This document shows positions 23,901-35,900 of a stretch of DNA of 64,000 bases, piece by piece. The stretch comes from Mya arenaria. Its lineage: Eukaryota; Mollusca; Bivalvia; Myida; Myidae. The DNA lies in the NCBI RefSeq assembly GCF_026914265.1, contig NC_069138.1, forward strand, positions 34,650,598-34,714,597, read 5' to 3'. The position numbers and the translations under genes are program-made. The notes beneath the pieces were generated by a model. That model was not told where the DNA came from. It saw only the letters and a list, made by a program, of their open reading frames with translations, and did not search any database. Each line of letters begins with the position of its first letter. The stretch's first letter is position 1.

Positions 23901-26900
23901 TAACCAACTGGCCGTTAGTTGTTTGAAAATGTTGGCAGTACAAATAAATAAAAGAAATATTTTTCAGGTTGGAAGATGGATGTCAAAGTCTCAGACAACG
24001 AAAGGCTTCCAGAGTTAAGAAAAGACCACTTCAACGAAAACAATCATGCAAAGAATGACTGCAAAAAATCTTTTCGCAGATGCGTTTCATCATCAAGTGT
24101 ATAAGGAAAAGGGACCTGGGTACAGAGACTAGATGTAAATGTCAAGGACTGAAATGAGCAATTCAATGGTTTCTTACTAATTGTGTTTATATGCGTCATA
24201 AGAAATTAAAACTGTTATAAATGGATGTGTAGTAATGATGAAATTATCACCTTGTGTCGAATGACATTAACTATTCATGAATTTAGTTCATGAATGACAT
24301 TTTGGAAAAATAATGTTCATGAACTGTCAAGTTCATTTACTAAGCAGGAGTTCATGAACTTAGTGGGAGTTCATGAACATGATTTGTCAAAATTGTCATT
24401 CATGAATAGTTCATGTTATTCTCATCAAACGCTTGGCGTCACTGACATGGATAAGTAATTTGCTGGACTAAAGAAGCTGATACATGGAAAATGATAAATG
24501 CGAATCAATTAATACGCTGTCGTTCTAGAATCAAAATAACAACTGTATGACTAACTTTTATCAGTAAATACAAAACTGAGTTTGGCGCGCTGATGCAACA
24601 AATTAAGTCATTAATAACTATGCATTTAAACTCCAGAATTACCTTTAAGAACCATTAATGTACAGGTGCATACTTTTTGTTTCTTAAATACAATAACTTT
24701 ATCAACTGTGTTAGTTTGAATTTTTTATCCATGTTTTTATGCACATTGGTTAAAAGTACATGTTTGAAAAATATAATGATATAATTAAGGAGAGATAACA
24801 GTTTTACTTGCGTCTATGCTGTAAGAGCGCAGTAGGGCATGTGAGCAAATTTCATAAAGCATGTTAGAGCATCTTGGGTCATTTGCTTTCTTACCCTACT
24901 GCGTTCATACAGCATAAGCGCAGTAAAATGTGAGCAATACTTGTAACTTTAATACATAATCATAAATGAAAAAAATGTTCATTGTGGTAAAACAGAAGCA
25001 GTTAAGAAAAGTAATCTACTTTTCATGAAGAATTGAAATTGGTTACCTAAAACTGGAGCTCATAAGAAAGTGTTTTCAATTTTCTTGTTGACTATTTCTT
25101 TCATAATAGTGGTTGACATTTTAAACAAGAAAGTTATAATGTAACAATTGTTTAAGATTTGTTCCTAAAACGTTATCGTTTAACAATTGTTATCACATCT
25201 AGTCAGGAATGTACTGGGTAGATTTCAAGATTTTAATCCATGCAAGAACATTTCTAGATCCTTACTTGATCTATTCTTAACGTGTACAAGAACCACTAGA
25301 AAATGATAAGAACATTTTAAGAAATGTGCATGAATTGTTCTTGAACTGTTCAAGAACTGTACTTTTACTACTATTTAAGAAATGTGCATGAATTGTTCTT
25401 GAACTGTTCAAGAACTGTACTTTTACTACTCTTTAAGTGTGCAGGAACAATTCAAGTTCTTGAAATGTAACAGTTTCAGTTTAAGAACTATATTGAAGAC
25501 GCTCCAATATTTTACATAATGGACAGTTTGAGGCCTATATCATACTAAATATATATATATATATATATATATATACTATAATTTTGTTCTAGTCAAAGTT
25601 TGGCACAAGTTGTTAGCTATTGCAGAGAAATAAGACATTTTTTTTTCCTTCTCATATACATGTAAATGGGATATCAACAGAATACAGTACTCGGCATGCT
25701 AAACTAGATGACGCCATAAACATATTTTAATCAATACAATTCCATTTCACTGATTTTGATCTTTGTTAAGTTTGTTGTCAATCCTATTTATGTGACCATG
25801 GTCTACCATGGTATGTGACCATGGTCTACCATGGTATGTGACCATGATCTACCATGGTATGTGACCATGGTCTACCATGGTAGTTCATGGTCTACCATGG
25901 TAGTTCATGGTCATATACCATGGTAGTTCATGATATATCATGGTATACCATGTAACGTCAAATGGCCGCCCCACGGTATATGACCATGGTCTACCATGGT
26001 GTGCTACCATGGTCTACCATGGTGTGCTACCATGGTCTACCATGGTATCAAACCATGGTAGACCATGGTCTACCATGGTATAATACCATGGTCTACCATG
26101 GTGTGATACCGTGGGGCGGCCATTTGACGTAACATGGTAGTCCATGGTAGTCCATGGTCATATGACCATGAACTACCATGGTAGTCCATGGTTATTGGCC
26201 ATCATTTTCGCAGGGGTAATATCAAAGTGTACATTTCAATTAAAATTTATAGATTGCTTTAACTTAAGTGTTTATTTTAGGACGAATTAACATGTACATT
26301 TAAAAAACAATATTATAATTGGACATGTTTCCTTCCCCTGTACAATTAAGGGTTAAGGAAAGTATTTTGTCGATTAGAACAAAAACTGTTCAGATAACTT
26401 CTGTATTATATAACTGTCATGTGACCTGTTACTTGCAGATATATTATTTTCCTATTTGTGATAAAAGTTTAGTTTAGATAGTTTATCAGTTCAATTTATT
26501 AATTGATAATGATAATATACATTTTGTCATTACTCACATTTTTGGAATACTGTAAATTTTAACCCTGAACTTTACAATGTGCACAATAACACTCACAGTT
26601 GAAAGCACTCATTGCATATTTATGTGAAATTAATATATATGATTTATAATGGTTTGCATTCCAAATGAAACGTTCTGCCAAATGTTTTTGCTTGTTGTTT
26701 GAATGAAGAATGATTGTCAATGATCACAATGCTACATAAAGCTTACTCATGCAAAAACTACAGATTATTTTAATATAATCATGACTGAATGCTGAAAACG
26801 TGTGAATGTGAGTTGCCAGGCAAATCATAGGACAGACAACACTGGTAAATGTTTTTGGTTATTTTCCATGTTACATTACCAATTCTGGTCTATTTTGGAA

Positions 26901-29900
26901 GTCATTGTATTTTTGTCTTTACCAATAGAACATTATTGAAACTTAACAGGGACAAGCCTTAACTTAGCCAAATCTTTAACCAAGATCCTAGTTAAAGAGA
27001 CTCGCTCATGTTTTCCCACCATTTTTTTTACCCAGTAATTAATGCATCTGATTATACACTCTTGAAGATAGCTATTTTACTCTTGCAGAAAAAAATACAT
27101 TTAAAGTATTAAAAAAATATTCCGGCTTAAGTGGGGTGCGGTGTAACCCACAATGGTACAGTTGATCGAGGGAAAATCAATCAGAAAACTAACAACTAAA
27201 CTTCATGTACACAAGGACTCATACACAAACCTAAGGATAACTTAACCTTTAAGCCTTTTGTTGAATCCTCACTTTAAGCACTTTGTTAATTTCGACCACT
27301 GATATTTGAGCATATATCAACATAATTGAAGGGTTCAAGCCATCAATATCTTAGTTTTAAAACTCGTAATGATTTGTCACACTTTATTTCGTCATCCAAA
27401 AACATGTGCATTTTACAAAAAAATGAGCGTTTCCCTTTAAAGTGATTATAAGGATCACGGTCAATCACATGATTGCCAACAGACATGCATCAGTTAAGTG
27501 TTTGATTAACGTAGTGTTTTTCTTGTTCTCACGTTTGTTACATTTATTCCCAGGTGTGATTGGCTGCTGTGTGATGATATTCGTCCTCACTATTCTCCTT
27601 GAAGCAGGGAAGGCGGTGATCTTTTACATCCAGTTGAGACTCAAACAGAACCCGCTCACGTATGGACGGACAGGCACCACTTCAATCCAGGACACCAGGT
27701 CATCCGAGACTTCTTTATTCTCAAGTCTACAGATCCCAGCGGATCTGGGTCAGATTAAAAAACTTAGGTTGGTGAGGTGTGAAATGTTGTGTGTCTTCCA
27801 ATGTAGCCTTACCTTGTGTTGACTGTGTCCTCCCATGTAGCCAGACCTTGTGTTGTGTGTGTTTTAACTCTAGTCACCAGCTTAACCGGTAAATGTAATG
27901 TCTTAACATTGAAAAACATCTTATAATGACCTGATACGCTAACCTGCAATATACATCTTTCCAGATATTTACCAAATCTCCCACTGTTAAGAGTTTTGTC
28001 TTACGGATAAATGCTTAATTTCTTACCTAAATTTTTGCATACAAATATCTGATGTGTAGAATTTTACCTTTCTTACTTGTAGCTATATTCCAACACGCTT
28101 TTCTAAATTTCTTATCGCTTTTTAATTTGACTTTTTAGGTAAAAGGAGAGCTATACTTTCTCACTCTAATTTAGGCGTCACACCTTGGTTAAGGTTTTGC
28201 GTCACACCTTGGTTAAGGTTTAGCGTGTATCCAGCACCTCCAATTCAATATCTCTGCAAATGCATCATGTACTGCATTGAAACTTGAGGCATGTGTTTCC
28301 AACTATCCAACCTAATTAATTTATCAAGTATTTAGACAACTCCATCATGAAAAAACTGCCCTCTATAATCTTCGATAGAATTCTTGTTAAGGTTTCGCAT
28401 GTAAGCACACATACCGTAGGTTACTAACTTCTTATTATCTCGGCAAAGCTTGATGTATTGCATTGTGCTTTACACAATGGTAATCAACCATCCAACCAGT
28501 ACATGCATAACCAAGTTAAATAACTTTCTTTTGCTTATAATACAAGTTATGGCCATTTATTATTTCACTTAGAATTATCTGGTTAAGGTTTTGCATGTAA
28601 GCACATATAGGTCAATAACTCTGCAACTACTTGACAGTATATGTAGTTAAGTAATCAAGTATGATAACTCTTACTTGCATATAATGCAAATTTTGCCCCT
28701 TCTGTTTTTACTGGTTAAGGTTTTGCATATTATCTAATTTTACAGTGATCCATGCATGTGTCACCAAAACTTTGCAATCCTTAAACTTAAAGGCGGCGTT
28801 ATAGTCGAGCATGCTGTCTCTATGACATTCTGCTCTTGTTTCGTTTAACATTCAGGCACTGGTAACTGCAACTTAACAATGATCTGATAAACAAACTGGT
28901 AGAAATTTTCGTCTTACCAAATGCATACTTAAGTTCTTAAATTACCGGTAGAGTTACGCTATTTGTCTTACCTGATATGCTTAATTATCTGCTTACAGTT
29001 TTGTCCTAATACCCGACATACGAAGCTTCTTTTCAACTTATTTTTCTGAATGTCTAACCTGCAATTATGGTTGTCACGATTTTGAAATCAAATCTCTTTT
29101 TGGAAAATCTTCCAGTTTAAGTTAAACTTAATTATGCCCCCCTTCGAAGAAGAGGGGTATATTGCTTTGCACATGTCGGTCGGTAGGTCGATCGGTCGGT
29201 CCGTCGGTCCGTCGGTAGACCAAAGCTTGTCCGAGTGATAACTCAACAATTCCTGGACCCACGGCCTTCAAACTTGACATGAATGTTGGGCCTGACCAGT
29301 AGGGTCAAGGTCACAGTGACCTTTTATGGTAAAAGGATTTTAAAGCTTGTCCGAGTGATAACTCAACCTAGATGCCTAGACCTATGGTCATCAAATTAAC
29401 ATGGAGGCTAGGGCTGACCAGTAGATGACCCCAATTGATTTTAGGGGTCATCGGGTTAAAGGTCAAGGTCACAGTGACCTTGAATGCTGAAAGGTTGTCC
29501 GAGTGGTTCTTGACAATGCCTGCACCCATGGCCCTCAAACTTGACATGGAGGTTTGGCCTAACCAGAAGATGACCCCTATTGATTTTGGGGGTCATCGGG
29601 CAAAAGGTCAAGGTCACAGTGACCTTGAATTATGAAAGGTTTTCCGAATGATTACTCAACAATGCCTGCACCCATGGCCCTCAAACTTGACTTGGAGTTT
29701 GGGGCCTGACCAGTAGATGATCCATATTGATATTGGGTGTCATCGGGCAAAAGGTCAAGGTCACAGTGACCTTGACTTATGAAAGGTTGTCTGAATGATT
29801 ACTCCACAATGCCTGCACCCATGGCCCTCAAACTGACCAGTAGATGACCGCTATTGATTTTTGGGTTCCTTGGGTGAAAGGTCAAGGTCACAGTGACGAT

Positions 29901-32900
29901 GAATGATGAAAGGTTGTCCGAGTGATAACTCAACAATGCCTGTACCCATGGCCTTAAAACTTGACATGGAGGTTGGGCCTGACCAGTAGATGACCCTATT
30001 GATTTTTGGGGTCAAAGGTCAAGGTCACAGTGACCTTGAAGGCAACTCAACAAATCGTGAACCTATGGCCATCAAACTTGACATGAAGGTTGGGCCTGAC
30101 CAGTACATGACTCCTATTGATTTTGGGGTCATCGGGCCAAAGGTCAAGGTCACAGTGACCTTTAACGTGAAAAAATTAACAAAGCTTCTACTGGTGATAT
30201 CTCAACAATGCCTGGACCTATGATCATCAAACTTGACACGGGGCTGGGCCTGATCAGTAGATGACCCTTATTGATTTTAGGAGTCATCGGGTCAAAGGTC
30301 AAGGTCACAGTGACCTTGAATGCGAAAAATGTTGTTTAAGTGATAACTTGACAATGCCTGCACCCATGGCCCTCAAAATTGACATGGGGGTTGGAACTGA
30401 CCTTTAGATGACCCGTTTTTTATTTTAGGGTTCATCGGGTCAAAGGTCAAGGTCACAGTGATCTTGAAGGCAAAAAGCTTATCTGTGTGATAACTTTACT
30501 ATGCCTGCACCCATGGCCCTCAAACATGACATTTAGGTTTTGGGTTACCATTTGATAACTTCTATGGATTTGAGGTCATAGAGTCAAAGGTCATGGTCAT
30601 AACTCATATTCATCTTTAAAATTTCATCATATTAACTTATTCCCTGCTGCTAAGTCAGGAAACATTTTTATCTGCAAATATCAGTCATCATCTGAACATG
30701 ATTAAAAACTGTACCTTCTATCCTCACACTTTAAATGGTCATAATCTTAAAACTGCCTCAAAGGTATCCAATGTCAATGACAAGTCAGCTTTCATTTCCG
30801 TCCATGCATATTTCATTCCATTGTCCAAATAATCCTGACAACATGGCGCTCAGGGGGGCATAATGTTTGACAAACATCTCTTGTTTCTTACCTGTGTTCA
30901 TGTCTTACCCACTATACTTAATTTCTAACTGGTTTTAATATGTTAAGCATGGGTTTGACCATCATCAGCAGCCAATAATATACTGATTGATTAGTTGTCC
31001 GCAGGTTTGGGCTATGTTGCACAATTAAATGAGTAAATGCTTGGTTAATAGTATCTATTGGATAAATATTAAAGGTGCACTCTTACTCCCTAATAAGATT
31101 TTCCACAAATAATGCAATTGTTTTAATACACCACAAAGGATGAAAAAATGTTGAAAACAATGGCTGTTATGAAGACTCATGAGATCACAGTAAATCTTTT
31201 AGCACTCACCAATCATTTAATTTTTTTGCGTTTTCAGCTATTAAATACAAGGTTTCAGTCTTGTTATCAGTAATAAATATTTTCCATAAATGCATTATTT
31301 AGTAAGTAGTTAAAAGGTTTATCGCTCAAATGAATGTTTGTTTTACATGTATATGTATTGATTTTAAATTAAAGAGTGTCACTTTAACTTATCACACATA
31401 TCGGTGACCTTAAAACCAAACCAAACGAATAAAACCATTTTTATACAGAACTGCAGTTATATATTTATCCTGCCACATTTTTACGAAATGTCTAAACATT
31501 AATTCTTTGAATATATGCGACTTCCTATTTTATAAATATGCGCACCTATGTTTGTTGTCTAATACATGTATGTCCTAAGCAGGGTTGAAAACGAACATGT
31601 AGCAATCATGAGGATTTTAAGTATTATATAGCTGTTTTATTTGATATGAATATATGGGTCAAAGGTCAATGTGATGACCTCAAGCTGAAAATCCGTTTCC
31701 GATTTATAGTTGAAAAACTGTAAAGCCCATAGACCTCAAATTGGTGGGCATTTCTGATATGACCAGCAGATGAACCCAAATAATGCTAAGGTCAGTGGGT
31801 TAAAGGTCAAGGTCGTGGTGACCTCGAGCTGAAAATCCGATTCCGATCAATTACTGAAGAACGTTTAGGCCCAGAGACCTGGTATGCAGATTTGTAATAA
31901 ACAGGAAATGAACCCTATTGATTTTGAGGTCAGTGGGTCATAGGTCAAGGTTTTGCTGAACTCGAGCTGAAAACTCGTTTCCAATCAATAACAATTGTCC
32001 AATTGTTTTGGAAAAAATAGACTGCTTAATTATTGAAATTAATTCATTACTTCATATGCAATATTATTTATTTAATGTTTGTAAAAATTAGTTTAATACC
32101 CATCGGCCATCAACATCTAATATTGTAACTAATGAGGCTATCATTTATAAAAACCAGCTCCATTGAGGACATTGGCCACATGAAATAACATGAATATAAG
32201 TCGTGATATCGGCTCTGTTTGCAAGCATGTTGTCCCTGAAAATACACGTGTTTTATGGCACCGAGCGTGCAGCCGGAATGTCACTGTGTCACGATGATTA
32301 TATGGCTTGCTTAAACTGTAACCACAAACATGTACAAGAAAAAATGATGCATAGCATCAAGTTAGCGATATAAAAATAGAAAAAAACATGCATGTACATC
32401 ACCAGTAGACCAGGGACCGAATTTATTAAGCATTTTTGATTGAACTTCAAGATTAGAAACTGAGTGTTTTGATTGGCCTGTATATTTAGCTGACCAATAG
32501 GCTGAATGGAAAAACTGATACATATTAAACTAAGGATAAGATCAATATTGAATACTGGTCACGGTGATATGATGATGTACGTCGTTGTTCGGGCGGGCGA
32601 CAGAACGGCTGAAAACTCACCTCGCTATGGTATTGAATAAATTAGGTTAGTGTTGGCCTAATGTGACCAAACTAGGTGTATAGGAAGACTTTATAGGTAC
32701 CTTTTATGGGATGGCATTAGGGCCCTAGGGTCAAGGTCAAGGTCACTGTTACTATAAGTAAAAAAACCGTTTGAAACGGAATATCTTTCGTTAGGGGTGG
32801 ATATTGTGACCAACCTTTGCATATAGGAAGAGTTTTTGTAGACCTTTCAAGGGATTTCGTTAAGGGCCTCTGGGATTTTGGTCAAGGACTCTGTAACTCA

Positions 32901-35900
32901 AAAGTAAAAATAGAAAAGTGGTTGTGGTTGATTCATTGTTACCAAACGTGGTATGTAGGAAGAGTTTATGAAAAACTTTTATGGGATTGTGTAAACAAAC
33001 ACACGGGACACATCTAAACATACCTACGTATAATTTTCACAACACAGGCTGAAGTTCTTCTGTAAATCATGAAAAACCTGATTTTGTCGCATTTTGGTGT
33101 TTCTCTTTTTTTAACGTTGTTTAATCATAATGTTTAGATTCGTTTTTGTTGGTTAAAATACATTTATGAAAACTAAGAGATTCGTTATTATCTAGATATA
33201 TATTTTAGGTTGTTAATGTTGTAGTCCTTGTTGTTGTTTTTGTTGTTGTCGTCGTCGTTGCTGTTGTTGTTGTCGTCGTCGTATTCATTGTTGTTGGCGT
33301 TGTTGTTGGTGTTCTGCCGTCGTTGTTGTTGTTGTTGTTGTTGGCGTTGTTGTTAGTGTTTTGTCGTCTTTGTCGTAGTTGTTTTTTGCGTCGTCGTCGT
33401 CGTTGTTGTTGTTTTTATTGTTGACGTCGTCGTTGTTGGTGGCGTTGTTGTTATCGTCGTCGTTGTTGTTATCGTCGTTGTTGTTGTTATCGTCGTTGTT
33501 GTTGTTGTTAGTGGCGTTGTTGGTGTTGTTGTTGTCGTTGTCGTCATCATTGTTGTTGTCATAATTGTTGTTGTTGTTGTTGTTGTTGAGCCGGAGCCTC
33601 AGAGTTCAATTAGGTGTAACTCTATTACTGCACCTGTAAAGAATGATTTACAATCATTTCAAAGGTCACATCACATCTTTACGTATGTGCATTATTGTTT
33701 TAATTTAATTTCTAATTGATCACGATAAGTGAATGCCAAACAGGCCATTAGCTCAGTCGAACATCATGATAATGCGTTTTGTTACCAGTGTTGCCTGTAG
33801 TCAAATTTTAATTGATTTGTTAAATTGAAGTCACGCTTGTTATTTTTTTTTGGTATTTTTTTAACATATTATATTCAAAGAGTATATCGAAAATAGCGAC
33901 ATTTTATGCTCAAGTATTTTATAATTTTATAAATCCATTAGCTCGATATCCATGGGACCTGCCAAAATATTTTGAGCCTCGCGAATATCGAGCCAAGCGA
34001 GAATGCTTACATAGGGCTAAAAAAAATGGCAACGAGGAAAGCGAGCTAGCGATCTCATATTAACGGGTTTCGACTGTATATGATATATTGAAAGGAATTA
34101 AGACGAAAGCAAAGCTTATAATGTTTCTTAAGTTTTTACTTGCACTAAAACGCGTTATAATGAACACTCTATGAATAAGTATTTATAATGAACTAATGCA
34201 AAACATCATATTTAGACTAGTGGGAGATAGGTTGAGCAAGGTGTGAAATAGATAGATGTTTATTACGGGACATGAACAAGAGACACAACTGTTTTTGTTA
34301 CACAAGTTAAAGATGCACTCTTACTCCCAAATAAGATTTACCACAATTAATACAATTGTTTAAATACACTAAAAAAGGATGAATAAATGTAAAAAAAACA
34401 ATAGTTCTTATGAAGGATACCGAGTTTAATTTGAAAGAAGGGTGCAGAAAACACGATATTTCTTCCTTATGAGACGATAGTAGATCACAGTAAATATTTT
34501 AGTACTCAACAGTCATTTAATATTATTCCTTTATCAGTTATTAAATACACGGTTACAATCTTGTTATCAGTAATAAATATTTTTCATAAATGCATTATTA
34601 AGTTAGTAGATAAAGGTTTGTCAATCAAAATTCGTGTTGTTATACATGTGTATGTATAGATTTTGAATAAGATCGTTACTTTAACCTTGATATACTTCAA
34701 CTTTTTCTCATGTTGGCGTGCTTTTCAATCAGCAGACCTTCATAATATTATCATTATTACACATTACCTGTCCATTCTTAACCCGGATATTTCAAATATG
34801 AACAACTATTGTTTGCTATATTCGTAGCCAGTATTTAATTAGTTTTTTGTGTGCATTATTTATCATCATTGTAATAAAAATGTCTGGTATACAGTTTGAT
34901 GTTGAAGTTATACATCATTCAGTTGCCAATTCACATTGAGTTACACTGGTGATCAGCTGATTTAACTTTGGATTAAGATTAAATGTAAATCGCGAAATAG
35001 TTAATTTATTATTTAATCTAAAATCATTGTTCAAACTTGATTGCCTCGTTAACTATATAGGTGCTTTACTTTTTTACCACTAATTGTTTCTTAATTTATC
35101 ACTTTTTATCAAATTACGTTGTTCGTTTGCCTTAATTCATTCTTGATGTATAAGTCAACCACCGTTCACACATCAATATGCTCCTAATTTTGCGTCAGGT
35201 AAAGTCTATTGAGCATTTTGATCTGTTTAGTCAGTTCCGTCCTGTTAAACATTCATTGCATTGCAATGGGGTTTTTCGGCCCTTTTTAAGGCCGAAATTC
35301 GGCCCTATTCCTCTCTTTTTTATGGAGCATGAACCCCTAACATTAAGCAAATGTATTAATATAGTGCCTTTCATGAATAGGTTTGTTGAATAAAAGGTTT
35401 GAAAACAAGTTTAACATTATAGGAATCATGTAAGTATTTTTCACTTTTTGCCAAAACGACGCTACTTTGCTCTTATGTAAGGGTACAGTCACCATTCCCT
35501 TTAAATTGAAGAAATGAAGAAAAAACCCACTGCATTGCCAATGAAGTCTGCTACGCATCCATGTCTACTTGAAACTACACACATTTCACAAGTTCAAACC
35601 GTGCACAATTTAAACATCTGAAATGGGCTTATTAATACCTTTATTTGACTGGGGTGGTAGGTCAGGGGCCGTGATTATGATACCAACTAATAGCATGATT
35701 GATTCAGGAAAGAATCTATATTTTTTCCGGATACTCTCAACTCAGAATTTCTAAAGGGTTGTTTCTGTCGGCAAATACCCGCCGTCGACAAGGCAACCTA
35801 AATCAACGGTACCGGTAATATCTATCGAGTTGTCTGTCCGTCATGACAGTTGAGATTTAATTCACGTGACACAGCTACGTAGTAGCTCATGTTTTCAGTC

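Larger units (their letters stand above)
20705..26218. mobile_element. 5.5-kb mirror-organised element, candidate novel DNA transposon
   Basis: The left end reads TACCCCGGCGAAATAATGAC; the right end, reversed, reads TACCCCTGCGAAAATGATGG, giving short inverted termini with a possible TA target duplication. Inside each end comes a CCATGGT palindrome array (20724-21112 and 25794-26200), then an array of TGTTCTTGAACTG-type repeats (21470-21815 and 25245-25470). The layout is therefore symmetric around a core at about 22.0-24.4 kb. The core contains a promoter-like patch and three exon-like blocks with good splice sites, plus nested MITEs. No transposase was recognised. Confidence 0.6.

Noticed and set aside
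27442..27553. Upstream extension of the open frame into copper transporter exon 3
   Set aside because: The extension crosses the acceptor TTATTCCCAG; joining at 27554 restores the CTR sequence from exon 2.
27768..27771. Alternative donor GTGAGG four bases after the chosen exon 3 end
   Set aside because: It has a better consensus but shifts frame and abolishes TM2 and TM3.
29435..30223. Frames containing GQGHSDLE-type peptides
   Set aside because: They arise from the GGTCAAGGTCACAGTGACC core repeat of the element at 29131-30864.
33353..33564. Poly-Thr and Leu/Ser-rich open frames
   Set aside because: Translations of the (GTT)n/(GTC)n microsatellite.
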